DNA from: Mycteria americana
Lineage: Eukaryota; Chordata; Aves; Ciconiiformes; Ciconiidae
Assembly: GCF_035582795.1 (NCBI RefSeq)
Contig: NC_134366.1
Span: forward strand, 92,995,756-93,059,755
Reading direction: 5' to 3'
DNA length: 64,000 bases
In this document: in pieces, positions 50,440-63,150 of the stretch
Layout: each line of letters opens with the position of its first letter
Numbering within the stretch: the stretch's first letter is position 1
Made by a program: the position numbers and the translations under genes
The notes under the pieces: model-generated
What the model saw: only the letters and a program-made list of their open reading frames with translations
Told to the model about the DNA's origin: nothing
The model's database searches: none

Positions 50440-51020
50440 GAGACCCCTCAGCCCCTCTGGAGACCCAGCCCCAGCCCCGAGTGGCTCCGGTGCCCCGCAG
50501 CCCTCCGGCCCCGCCGAGGCAGGTGCGCCGGGGGCTGAGCCGCACCGGCTTTCGAGCCGCTTTCCGGGTATCGCCGCTCCAGGAAAACGGCCCCGAAAGA
50601 GTCAAGCGGGAAAGAAAATAATAAAAAAAAATAAAGCAGCAACAAACGCCCCCAAACCCTCGCCGCGACGGCGGGCACCCCACCAGCCCCCCGCAGCCCC
50701 CGCCGCCCCTCACCGCTCCGCCGCCCTCCGCCTGCGCCTCCCCGGGGACCAAACCCCGGCTGCCAAGGAAAGGCCGGCACCGCCCGGGGCGGGGATCCCG
50801 CCGGGCCGCCCCCCCGCTCGCCCGGCCCGGCCCGGGGCCCTGCTGCCGCCGGCGGCCCCCAGCGGTGCTCCGCTCCGCTCCGCTCCGCTCGGCTCGGCTC
50901 GGCCCGGCTCTCGCCCGGGCGGGGGTTGCTTTCGCTTTGCTGAGAAGGCCTGAGACCCCTCGCCGAAACCGAGGGGTAAGCCAGGCAGCCTGGTGGTCGC
51001 GGACCCCGTTTCGGGGAGGG
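50440..51020. promoter_or_regulatory. OTULINL: CpG-island promoter of OTULINL
   Basis: About 580 bp with very high CpG density overlapping the first coding exon. It contains a GCTCC/GCTCG pentamer repeat at about 50867-50910 and several G/C runs. No TATA box is seen. Transcription of OTULINL would start at or just above this island on the minus strand. Confidence 0.75.
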
Positions 51021-51041
51021 AGGCCAACCCTTGTCACCCAT
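50714..51041 (-). CDS. OTULINL: OTULINL exon 1: N-terminal disordered region (start uncertain)
   Basis: An exon with a strong donor (GGAGCG followed by GTGAGG). The only frame that joins exon 2 correctly gives RRS-G-RHEVRPW across the junction. Going upstream, the first in-frame ATG is at 51041 (GAG before, G after: good context), giving 109 codons beginning MGDKGWPPSPKRG and rich in Pro, Gly, Ala and Arg. Part of it, RAEPSRAERSGAE, is coded by the pentamer repeat. Human OTULINL has only about 30 residues before the matching point (from memory). So either the bird N-terminus is longer, or part of this exon is 5' UTR and translation starts at the ATG in exon 2. The donor and phase are solid; the start is not. 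Confidence 0.6.
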
Positions 51042-54000
51042 CTCTCAGCCTGTCCTCAGCTTAAGGAACGAGTGGAGTTCTCCATTTCCCCAGCAGTCCC
51101 CGCAGTTCCTCCATCAGTTGGATAGAATTTGTGCTTTGGTGTCACGCTACATTATTTTACATTTTATAGCAGCAGTTCCCTTAATGGAGACCGAGGTCAT
51201 CAGCATCCGTAGGAGATCTAGCCGTGAACCTTAAACACAACTTATCGACTTCGGAGTGGTTGTTGTTGTTGTTTTTCTTTTCCCCCTATCGTTAAATGTT
51301 CATTTCCACACTAATTCACTCATTAATGAGATGAAGTGCATTCATCCTGAAAGAAATTCACCCTTGCGAGGTACCTTCCCTTTTAGCGGTCTTTTAGGTG
51401 TAATTTGTCCCAGCTCTATGTAGAGGATTTGCATAGACTGGTGTAATTTATTTTCTGGTTACACATTAAAGAACAATTTTCTGCCATCTCACTAAGGACT
51501 TTGCAGGAGAAACAGAAGGGAATTGTAATGGTCTGAACAAGTGACGCAGACTTAAATCTAGAGTTATAAGCAGTTTGCTCCAGCACAGAGCTAGGACAAA
51601 CTTACAGGGTTGGGTTTTTTTTTTCTTTTATTAAAATGGTTAGAGATAGAAAATCAACACTTTTCATGGAACAGTGAAGGGATTTGTACTGCCTGGCATG
51701 AGTATCAGGTTGTTTCTCCATCTATCTCAGTTAACCTGGGCAAGGAACGAAACAGACAAAACCTGTTAAATATTGGTGTGCCCAGCGCTCACTCATACAC
51801 ACTCATAGAAAGCCACAAGCACACTTACCCAAGTAATAGAAAATCTAGGCTTAAAAAACAGCTAAGAATAGCAAGAGTAAATAGCTGACTTAAGAGGCCT
51901 AAAGCTGTCAGTTGTGCAGCACTGTGTGCTGCTCCATAGAAAAATCCATTTTGGAAAAAAAAATACTTCCAAGTGCCAGCTCTATGCCTCTCCGCAGCAT
52001 CAGCTAGCCGGTGCTTTGCGTTCGGACATGCAGTCTGTGGTTTAACATAGCTGTCTGTCAGGAGGCGCAGCTGAGAGAGATGCTGTTAGGATACAGCTGA
52101 CGCGGCATCCACCTGCCAAGGCTCCACGGTACCTGGGATTTGTTTGAGCCACGTCTCGCCTGCAGCTATCACATGCTTCAGCTTCCCTTTCCAGCTTCCT
52201 TCTAGCCTTGGCCAGGCCAGCGTCAGTGCTGCCTGATGGTTTAGCGTTCCAGCCAAATCCAAATTTGCCTCCTTCTGCCCTCTCTAACCTGTGCTAAAAT
52301 CCTAGGATTTAATAGGTGATTTCCTCGTGCAGACAGGCCTGGAAGTTAATGTTTATCTGGTCGCTGACTCATTAAGGGAAGAGATGAAACACGCATAGTA
52401 CCAACACTGCAGATCAACCCCCGCATCAGTGAGTCCTTCCCGCTTCCCGGCTCTCTGCTCTCGTCTCGGGGCGTTTATTCAGCACTTCAGCGCAACCTAG
52501 AGAATAGCCTGTGCCCCTCTACGCATGCGCTTGCTGGGAATAAGCTCTGGGGCAACCAGTCACATGGCGATCACTTACTTGAAACCTCTTGAGGTATTTT
52601 TTTAACAAACACTGTCTGTCTGCCTTTTCTTCCTCCTTAAGCTCTTGCTGGACCTCTTTCCTGAGCCGCTGTGGGAGAGCTCTCTACTACCCTTTCCCAT
52701 TTGTGGGCTTCAGCAGGAGAATATAGTCTCTCCTCCTTGCAAGTCGCTGACACGGGAGAGCCTCTACCTCCTCTGCAAGCCTCTCCTCGGCCTGGGATGC
52801 AGACAGCTCTGGCGAGACTGAGCTGAGTAATGCAGAGGCCTCCTGCACTCTGCGTTGGACTGGTTGGGGTGAGCTCATGCCACTCCTGCGAGCTGAACAA
52901 GAGTTAGGATAATCCTAAGGAGAGCAAGCAAGGTCTAGGTCTGAGCCAGGATCAACTGCAAAAAGGGGATAGCAGCTAACTCGAAGGCAGTTTCTGTTAC
53001 GGGCTGTGCAGAAGGGGAAACATGCTGCTGCAAGGGTTCAGAAAGCTTCAGAAAGTGTGAACGTCCCCAAAATACCTTGGAAAAGAATATTGGGAGCTAG
53101 AGGAGGCCTTAGAGTATGCATTCAACGTGTTTCCGCAGAAGCAATGCCTCCCCTGCTTTGCTCCCGAGTAGGCAGCAGCTCCGCGGGGACAAGGGGAGAG
53201 CTCCAGGGAGCTCCGACTGGAAGCAGCCTAAGTTTGATTCTCTTCCTCCAGACTTTCTGGTCATGGCATTTTGCACATATTTATGATACTCAGACAAGGC
53301 TATGTGCTGATGGCAAACCCCTACCGCTTAGGGATACTTATGATATTTCCTTCCTTTAGGGGAGCATTATGAACTTGCCCGTAACATGAACCTCCAGGTT
53401 TTTCTGCAGGTCATGGCATCTCCAAGCTGCAGGCATGACTGTGGCTACCTCCCTCCGCTTGTACCCACACGAGACTGCACAGCAATTACAGCAAAAGCTT
53501 ATACTGAAAGCCACGCTAAGCAATTATGAAGACATTTTAACCGTCCCTGTTTAAACCCACAAATTAGCAGCAGTAGCAAGTGCCGTGTTCTTGCTCTCAT
53601 CTGCAGGTGAGCAGCAGGATTATAACCACAGCCCAAAGAACGTAAACAATTCAAAAGGAGAGCAAAAATTGTCCGCCGAGACAAAGGCAACAGCATCCCA
53701 CCCAGTAAAAGTAGGAAACCTGGGTGCAGAATGGTGAGAGCTTCACCCTTCAGTTTTTCAAGTCCATTATTAACAGTCAGGAACCATTTCCCTATTTATC
53801 ATCATTTATTACTACCACTAAGGCCAGGTATAGTTCAATGCATAGATAAAAGTAGTGCCCATGCAGCTATGATCTGCAGCATGGGAGCTTCCTATAGCTG
53901 ATCACCAGCTTGGTGAGATGCCGAAATTTAGAGCACAGCTCTACGCACTTACCAACACTTCTCTTTGAGTGGTTAATTCTGCTCTGGTTTTCTTGCTCAG

Positions 54001-57000
54001 TGAACTGGTCTCTGTTCTTACTTGCCTTTCTGTCATGTCGCCTCTGCATCTCCTCTCCCGAGTATCCCCCCCAGATGGATTTCTCTCCCCTGACTTCTCG
54101 TGCTGGGCGTAGAAAATGAGTCTCTACAGACTCAGCTCGTCTTCACAGATCAACAAGCTGTGAGAGGATCTGGCTTCCTGTTTCATTTCCGTTAAAGTTT
54201 TCAAAGTCACACAGGCTGTGTATGCTTCTCCATATCCAAGCCACAAGAAAAAAAAAAAAATCAAGCATAACTCAGCTATTTATAAAGGCCACATTGCTAC
54301 CTCCCTCCACATCTTCCAAGTTGTTTGAGGGATGGAGATTGCAGGGTGACTTTCAAACTGTGATGTACCACCCATACGTGGTCTCTGTCTTAGCGGTAGT
54401 CCTCAGAGAGTCACAGCCTCTTCTTTTCACGTCACGTTTGATTGCGAAGCATTTAACATTACTTATCATGCAATCAATGTGCTTTCTGTAGAAGCATTGT
54501 GACCGTGAAGAGGAAACAGGTGGTCCACACAAGCATCCCTTCTCTATTAAGATATGGACCGTGCTATGTAAAAGCAAAGCTTACACAGATATGATTAAAT
54601 CACTTCATAGATACAGGAGTTTTATTAAGAGTAAGCAAAGGGCCCTTGGGGAGATTCTTTCCTTTCCCCTCCTCACTCATCGTTTTAAATTAAATGAGAC
54701 CAGTGGTTTCTTTACAGTCTAAGGCTACTAATTGCTTCTTAATTACATGGTAGGAAGATATATCCCAATGCTTGTAGCCTACCAGTTCACTAAATCAAGC
54801 CTCCCGGTCTGAAAATACCACAAGTTCTTATTTCAGAGGCGGAAGCAACCATTTTCCCTGCCAGATTCCTCTTCTGATGACTGTTGCTCCACGTTTCAGA
54901 TGGATTTAAAACAAAATTGCTGGAACTCGAATGGTTACTGACTCACATTTTCCCTTTCACTGGAATGTTGATTTCCCTTTCTACATCTTTTATTACACTA
55001 TTTTTGTTAAATTAGTTTTAAAATGCTGTTTCTCCATCATCCGTGGATCAGGAGCATTTGCTTAAAACAATAAAGGAAATTTGGAAAAGTGGGGTTGGGG
55101 GAGAACCTAAATATTGTTTGTTGGCACCTCAGGAGCTGAAGGTGAAATCTGCTCTCCCTGCTCCAGTCCAAGGCTTGGGGCCCACGACTGCCAGCCTGCA
55201 AACACTTCTTATTTCACCATTTGCTGTGGAGGAAGGAGGAGAGGAACAATGAAGAATTTTCTGTCTTTAAGTGTTCACTTGCTGCCTCTGAATGCTCTCG
55301 TGCTACTTATGCTCCGTGCCAGTGAGCATCCAGAAGCAGCAAGTGAACACTTGAAGACAGAGAATATATATATATTTGCACATATTTATATGTATGTATG
55401 TATTTGTGTTCCATTTCCGTTAGTAGAACAGGATAATTCTGAGAGGGGAAAAACTGCAGGCTGGCTACAGGACCAGTGCATCTCCAAGGGGAGATTTGGA
55501 AAGAAAACTAGTAGGAGAGAAGAAAGAAACACTGCACATGCCCTCTTTTGCTTCACTTGCTCAGCACTGGTTTTTTTTTAAATAAAGAAAAAAGCAAGCT
55601 GTTTAAATATTTAAACAGTGAAAATTAACTGTCTTCACTGCATTGAATTTCATCATCTTTCATCATCTTAAATTCCTCTGTTGTACTTCCTAATCCATTT
55701 TGTTCAACCAGAAGCAGTTCTGGATGTTTAGCACTGCCTACTCATCCTCTTTTCTTGGAGTTTCCACGCTCTTTAGCCCATATACCATATTTCTCAACCA
55801 AGAATAGATGGTTCACCTGGATAAGTCTTTAATAACTCTTGAGGCTTTATCCAAGCAGGAAAAGCATGGATTACCTCACTTTCCTGCTGTGCTGGGGTAT
55901 GAATATTTGCCTGAGCTCTGCATTTCTTCCATAGACCTGTGAGCATCTTTAGAGCATGGTGAAAATGCTGGGACACCTGAACACTCTGTGTGGCAGAGAT
56001 CTAGGAACTTGGAAGAGTTTTGGAACGTGGTGCCATCTTTGCTCCAACAGGATCAGGCTATAGGCAAAAAAGGGCTCCAAAAGGGAGAAGAGGACAGACC
56101 AGGACCTTCTGCACCCCTTCCTTGCAGGAAAGCCTCAGCTGAGCTTTGGCACAGGGCTAAGTTACAAAAAAATACAGGATAAATTCCACACACACACACC
56201 CCCGTGCCTTTTTTTGTTAGAAACAACTAAGAGGTTTATGCAGGGTCATGGAGAGAAGAGAAAGACAAACCTAAAATGGAAGATGACAAGTTTGGTGTGC
56301 TAGAGGCAGTGACCACCTGGGCTGATAGAGTCCACAAACTAAGAATGGCTGTGTTGTACTAAGTAGCTGGTGTTTGCATGCTTGCCTGTTTGCACTCTAT
56401 CGCATTCACAAGCTGACGAGGAAATTTCCTTTGTCCACCCCCACGCTTCTGTGGCGGGTGTTATCAGATGGCCTCTCCTACCCGTGACATTCCCTTGTGG
56501 TTCTGTGAGATGTAGAAAATGAAGTCTGCATTTGACTTCACCACCACAGCTCAACGAGCTTGCTTCCCTGCTCGCAAATGATAGGAGAGCTCTTGGTCTT
56601 CAGCGGCAGTTTGGAAACCCAAACATGACGTGGCACAACATCATCCAGCTATCTGAAAGCTTTAAGCGCAAATGCTTTAGAGACGCAATGACCGCCTGAG
56701 TTTGTCCCAGAGTTGCAGGCAGTTTCATCTCTATTACTGAGCTCTAGAGCCAACTTCTTCCTTTCTTTCTGCTTGATCGCTTTCTATCGGAAGCAGGGTA
56801 GGGTTCCAGAGACAAATATCCCCAACTTCCCATTGCATGTAGTCACTTTTGTTCTGCTGTAACGAGTTGTCCTACCCTCTTGTCTGTTAGCTGGAAGAAA
56901 ATCACCCTTTTAGGAACAATTATCCTTATCGTTGGCAACTTTCTGCTGCAGCCAAGAGGTTGGGGGCAGGAGAGGTGCTGTCCTATGCAGGTGCACAACG

Positions 57001-60000
57001 AGTTACTTAGTGGGTCAACAGGTTATCCTTTTCCTTCTGAAGACTAATAACAGGACTAGCATCAATACAATCTGCTTTCGGGACAGATTAGGATTTTGGA
57101 AGCATCAAGCAAGTGGTTAGTGCAGAGTTGCCTCCTGTGCCTGGGCTTGGGCACAGGAGACCAACATCTTTGGGAAAAGGAATCCCTGTCATAAACTCTG
57201 TGACGGGCCTTGCTTTTGGACAATTCCTTGTAAATCAGATACTTCCTACTTGGAATAAGAGTCCATATTATGGCTTCTTTTTCTTTAGAAATCAACATGC
57301 AAAGACTCAGAATTCCGCTGTTTCTCCTTCAGGCTGTAAGACATTACTGCCAGAAGAAACAAGACACGGCCTATTCATAGGCACTTGCCCTTTTTTTTTT
57401 GTCTAGTGTCAGTGCCTGGCTTTGCAACAGGGACTAAATATTTATGTTTCGCTGTCAAAAGTGCGTAGCAGCAAATCTAAGTAAGCATTTTAAGACCTGG
57501 GTGCTGCGAGTGACTCACTACAGATCCGACGATCAGAACACCCCCTTCCCTGGGCTTCTCTTCTGAACGAGGGGGAGCGAGCCGCTTTCTGCCACCTCCG
57601 CTAAGAACCGCAGCAGTCATCAGCAATGGCTTATTTTGTACTGAAACAGCAAAACAGGATCACTAAGGGGGAGAAAAGAGCTTATTCTTTTCGGAGGAAG
57701 GAGTCACCCCAACCCAAAACATCAAATGCCATCAGTGAATAGAACAAACTTTCTTCGGAGGGAAACTTAGCAACAAGCAGGAAAATGAAACAGATGTAAA
57801 AACCGAGGCCAGAAAGAGAAAGCAGTAGCCTGTACACAAAGGAGCAACAGTGCTGATCGAAAAGTCATGGAGAGACAAGGGCTTGAGCATATACATGCCC
57901 CCTTTCATAAGGCAGCTTACTGATTTAAAGGACTTTTAGATTAATAAAAACAATAACAGAAGATGTTCCTTTCTGAAAGATACTTTGTGCAGCTGATAGT
58001 TTGCTTATTCTGGATTGCAAAGATAAACATCCAGGTTCTATTTGCCATTTTCTTTCCTGCATCTCCTAACAGAATCACCATCCATGTTGACAGCTGAAAT
58101 TAATATATGTGCTGCTTCACCTAGCAGGTCAAAACAACCTCCTGCTAAGCTAATATATGCTATACTTGCCTATATATTTCAAAACACAGAAGAAAGGATG
58201 ACATTAATTTCTTTTAATTAGGATATGGGACAGCAATTCAGAGGTTGAATTTCTGTTTTTGCAGTTGCCAAAATCTTATGCATCTTCAGCAAATCCTTTC
58301 ACCACCTGTTAAAACAGGGGAAAGGAAGTAAGAAGCTTTCACCATCTGTAAAGCGAAGCTTGATGATTAAAATTGAGAGATGCTGAAAATACCATGGTGA
58401 TGGAGACTCTTCAGCTGAGTATGCAGCCCCCTGTGACGACAAGCAGCACTCTCATCTCCCTCTGCAGCCAGCGACAATAAAGACAGAATTCTCCTACTTG
58501 CAAGGGATGTTCAGCACCTTCCTCACAAAGGATTCGATGATTTCTTTTTCTGTAGTTTTTTATGGATCTTACCCCGTTTGACATTCTGCTATTTAGACTG
58601 CAAGTATTAGGATTTCTACTTTTCTGGCAAGTAAATGACATACATTTTATTTAAAAAACAGCCCGTGTTGAGAATGCAAAAATGAAATTTCCTGGCTGTT
58701 CCCATGTGGCTTCTTCTCAAATACATACAGACACACATTTCCCTGGACCCACCTTCCACCACAGCTTCTTGCATCCATTTTACAGAAGGAAGGTGTGGAT
58801 TTTGAGTAGCACTAGAAGAACAAAACAGAAGTCTTCCTCCTACGTTCAGGAGGAGGAGGACTGTGTCTTGGATTCTGCCTTTATTTCCTCAAAATTACTT
58901 CTAGATTTAATCATATCCTCTGAACAATCTGGATTTACATTACATCAGAATAATGCTACTTTCTGTGGCACTTCAGGATGACAGTTTGAAGATAATCAAA
59001 GCTGCCACCAAATTTTTATGGGGAGGTTTTACATTTAAAAGGATCATTAACTATACAATCACATAATTGGATCCTTATGTCACAGGTTTTGTTTGAAATG
59101 CTTAAATGGTTTCTACATATGTTAATAAACGTGTTTTAGCACTGAAAGCATAAATGCATGACAAATTGTCTGGGAGGAGAAATGAAAGGGAGACCATCTA
59201 AACTTCCATTTTTGCGAGGGAAGGAATCTGACGCGCTAGAGGCACAGCAGGAAACCAATGAGGAACAGAATGTACAACCATTGCTGCTGTTAAGTATAGA
59301 TCCTCAGCTCCAAGGTGTTGAAGAGCCTTGCTCTTGGGGTCTCTTCTTCTGACAAACGCCTCATGTCCCAAAAACACCTCACCTTCAGGACATTTCAGAA
59401 AGTCGAGTCAGATGAGGGTATTCTGCCTCCTTCTCCATCTACTGTAAGCTATTCCAGAAGTGCTGGAGCACTTTTCTACAGGTCATACAAGCATAATGTT
59501 GCTGGATTTTCTTTTTTAAAGTTTTTTTATTAGATCTCACGTAGCTGTCAAATGCATAGCTGTATTCTGCCATTAATTGTGTATTACAAGGGAAAAAACC
59601 CGAAGCAGACGATTCTTTATGCTTTGCTACATTTGTTTTTTTCCAAGCGACTCGTAGCAGTCCTTCCTCCACTGACCTTCAAGTATCGCTCTGACACAAA
59701 ATGTACTAGTTTGACTCAAACAGCATAATTACAACAGCATCATGGTAAGGTAAATATCATATAGTTATACTTCCTTCCATTGGCAATATTTCCAGGAGAC
59801 AGACTTCATAAAGAGCTACACCCAATAGTAAAATAATTCGTGCTCAATAAACAAATACAGAGAACTGTTATAAAGTCCAACATGGAGCTCAGCCAGAAAT
59901 GAGCCACTGCTTTTAAGTGGCAATGTGTCAGCTGCAAATGAGCAACTCAACAGAAGCTGAGACATTTGTATAGTCAAACTAGCAGGAGGCCTAAAATGCC

Positions 60001-63000
60001 AAAGTTAAGGCTGCAGATGGTAGTAGGTTTTGCAAACTGAACACCCTGTGTCTCCATACATGGACCTATAGTTTTTGAAAGCTTCCCTCCCCCCCAGATG
60101 TAACATTAGATATGTCTTGTTTATGAAATTAATTGAAACATTTCAAAAAACAGCCTAAGTATGGCTGAGGGAATGGCGAATACACCCTAGCCAGCTGCCG
60201 TACCTCGTATTTTCCTCATTGGAAACAAAGATGGGATTTCATAGTGCAACCGAAGCAGAGACCTCAGCTACCTCCCTGCCTCCATCGCCTAACTGCTGTG
60301 ATAGACTTGCTAAGCCAAACGCCGCTGTCACGAACAGTTAAAGCAGTTTTGGCTTTTTATATGGGAGCTCAACAGTGCAAAGTCAGCTGCCTTGCTAGAA
60401 ATGCCTTGCCAGAAACAGAAAGCTGAGATGTCTGTCACACTGGCAGAGGTAGGATGTAATGCCTGCTCGGTCACCTCAGAAAGAGGCCAGGACATGCAGT
60501 GTGCTTTAAAACACTGCAAGGTGACAACATTAGTACGTGCAAATTTTTATACATAACTTGTTTAAGTGCTGGATCTCCATGTGCACAGATTCTTCCCAAC
60601 AAAACCGCTCTCAACACCTGAGCACTTTGTTTCTAGGACAGGGTACTTTGGACACCGAGCTGAGTCCTTGTGGTGAGTACATCCCTCCTGCCCATCTAAT
60701 GTCCATCACCATAACTGAGGATAGGCAGTCAGCAGAAGAGCACGAATTCCCCCACAGCTCTCTCGATTTGCCCTTTGTGCCTCTTCTTTTTCCCGACACA
60801 AGTGTTTCTACATCCCCCCTCCCAAGAGCAGCTAGGAAAGACCTTTTTAAGTGTTTCATAATTAGCAAAGAGCCCTTTCACCTTTCCTCCCACAGAGTGG
60901 TGTAGGAGAGCCGTAAGTATCCTCAGAAGGGAAGAATGTGGAGAAACACGAGTAGACATCTTGGGACACCAGCTCCAGCAGAGCTCCCCGGAGTGATGCA
61001 CAGAGCTCTGGGGTTGCATTCTCCAGCAGAAAGATTAGAACAGCAATCCCTGCTAAAGGTAACGCCTTTCAGTGCAACACTGCTCTACAACGAAATAACA
61101 TCATTTTCACTTCCAGTGGCTGGAGAAATTCTTAAATGTTTAAAAAAAAAAAAAAGCCTTGATGACAAGAAATAGCTGCAGTAAGGCAGGGTGGCAGATG
61201 CCCCATGACAGCACCACAGCATGAAAGAGAAATACAACAGCTGTTTATACTTAGGACAACCCACCCTTACAGTACTTTGTTATAGAAGACCTCCAACATT
61301 TACACAGAGATGCATTCTTCATCTAACACCCCTTTATCCAATTGGAAAGCTTTTCCCTTGCACCTCTAAAATACAACAGAGGGGGAAGCTCAAGTAACAT
61401 GGTAGAAGTTGATACTTCTCTGCCTGACTTGGGCAAAAAGGTCGATGTTTGACGTCAAGCAAACTTAACCATGGAAAATAAAACCCTGCATTACATAGGA
61501 CAGTAATACCAAGGCTCTGAAAAAAAAAAAAAAACCTTTACAACTTCAGCTGCAGCTTTCATGCTATTAGATTCCACAGCATGTGCATGTGGTTTCAATA
61601 CTACTTTTTTTTTAAAAAAGCCACTTCAAATATAAATAGATTATCACAATGGTTGCTTGCTAATTCAGGGTCTGATGTGTGATAGAAATGTTAAACTAGA
61701 AAAGCAAGGTTGCTAGAAAAAATACTCAGGTAATCTGGGAATAGATTTGTAAAGCAGATAAAGTTTCTGTGGAGCACTTAAGTACAGAAACAGTTCACAT
61801 CTGAACTAATGGAAAAGAGTGTTACCATTTCCTCCTCATTTTTTTAAAACCGACAGATGGTGTTTAGGCCTTGTAAAAGGTTACCCCTCTCAACTCTTGC
61901 AGTTGACTAACAGAGAAAAATATGTTGATTATTTGTCAGACCAAACATTACAGACTCAAGAGGAAGATTTAACTTTAATCAAGTACTTGCACTACTTACC
62001 TAACCACTCACAACTGGAAAAGTCACAGCATGCAAACAGAAACAGATGTTTTCTTTCACAAACAAATGCCATCCCTGCCCATCCATAAATCCTTCGGAAG
62101 ATCAAAAGGAATCATAGTCCTCTAGGCCACGTACTGACTATCCCAGAAAATTCTTACTCGAAGATACTTATAATATCTTTATTAAATACCAAATAAAGAT
62201 ATTTTCCTCTCTCTGAACTTTATCTCTGCAGTCTCTTTGGGATATTAGCTTCCAAGACAAGCAGCAAATACTTCTAGGGGAATGCTTTTAACTTGCACAG
62301 TGAATTATTTTGAAGGGATGCCATCTATTCTCAGTATACTCTTATCTTGCCTCCACTAGACCCATTAGCTTATCAGAAATTACTGGAAATACTTTTTAGA
62401 GTAAAAATCTTGATCACTATTTTGCATATTCGAACATGTTTCCAAGCCAATCCTCCTCTTTTCCCATCTCCAGGGGTTACCATCCTCTTCAGCATTTCTT
62501 CCATCCTGCTCTAAAGATGTTGAAAGTTGGCTGCAATGTCTTTCTCATGGCTGAACTTCTGGATGGCAGTGCACTCTCTAAAGCCAGTCGTGACCTAGTA
62601 ACAGACAACTTACAACCAGTACAAAGTGGTAACAAATAGCATTGTATCAGTGTGGAAAGACGTTTAAGTAAATTAGATATCTGTTGTAAAGTTCCATACC
62701 AAAAAGCAGAACATGCATAGGCAGCCCTGCCATGGTTTCTGTAGGTGCACTGTTCTCCCCTTGGTCAGACTCTGAGGCGGTGGCAGGGATCAGATGCACA
62801 GTTGAAGTCCAGCGTTGTCCATGCCTGCTCCTAAGGAGGCTAACATCATTGGCATCCTAGTAAGACATGTACAGTAACCTCCTTTCTGTGTTTGCCTGCC
62901 CTCTTTCACTTGTTTCTCTCTGTAGTCTTATTTCTCCCCAGTCTCCATCTGTATTGGCCTCCCCGAGTACATTTTGAATTGCTGGCTGCATTGAATTGGA

Positions 63001-63150
63001 CGTAGCACCCTTGGCTTCTCCAAGACATCAGGCAGAACAAGCTCATACTGTTACCATGTCATGAGTATCATGAGTAACACAGATTTGGGAAAAGCTTTAA
63101 TTTCTTTCCCATGAACTACCACATAATTCAACTCTGAGGCAAAGCCCTCA
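51042..63150. other. Upstream intergenic stretch, no gene recognised
   Basis: About 12 kb between the OTULINL promoter and the CR1 near the right edge. It contains a (GTT)n at about 51260, an NRF1-like TACGCATGCGC at 52520-52530, a long hairpin at 55256-55365, a 20-bp palindrome at 55599-55618, a (CA)n at about 56190-56202 and an 11-bp-stem hairpin at 62172-62203. If the exon at 63828-64000 belongs to a gene whose 3' part continues leftward, some of this may be intron or 3' UTR. TRIO is expected further right by synteny. Confidence 0.4.
55256..55365. repeat. Long inverted repeat (hairpin)
   Basis: The left arm 55260-55297 and right arm 55324-55361 are reverse complements at 35 of 38 positions, with a 26-nt loop; pairing extends about 4 nt outward if one G:U is allowed. 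One of the three mismatches is a G:U pair in plus-strand RNA and another in minus-strand RNA. The arms contain AGTGTTCACTTGCTGC and GCAGCAAGTGAACACT. It could be a miRNA-like precursor, a small inverted duplication or a MITE-like element; no terminal duplication is obvious. Confidence 0.9.

Larger units (their letters stand above)
38839..50713 (-). other. OTULINL intron 1
   Basis: 11,875 nt. It holds a ZNF143-type motif at 39257-39273, an (AAAC)n repeat at 42106-42124, a 25-bp minisatellite at 44736-45010, a GC-rich patch at 45010-45480 and an (AACCA)n-type tract at 50209-50262. No further exon could be supported. Confidence 0.75.

Noticed and set aside
50189..51037. 282-codon minus-strand open frame in the OTULINL CpG island
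   Set aside because: Its frame cannot join exon 2 in phase. The frame starting at 51041 does join it and was used instead.
52637..52900. Minus-strand frames of 63-87 codons, one with helical-looking EERLAEEVEAL
   Set aside because: No splice partners, no family recognised, and two frames overlap in the same sequence. Not enough to call a gene or a retroelement.
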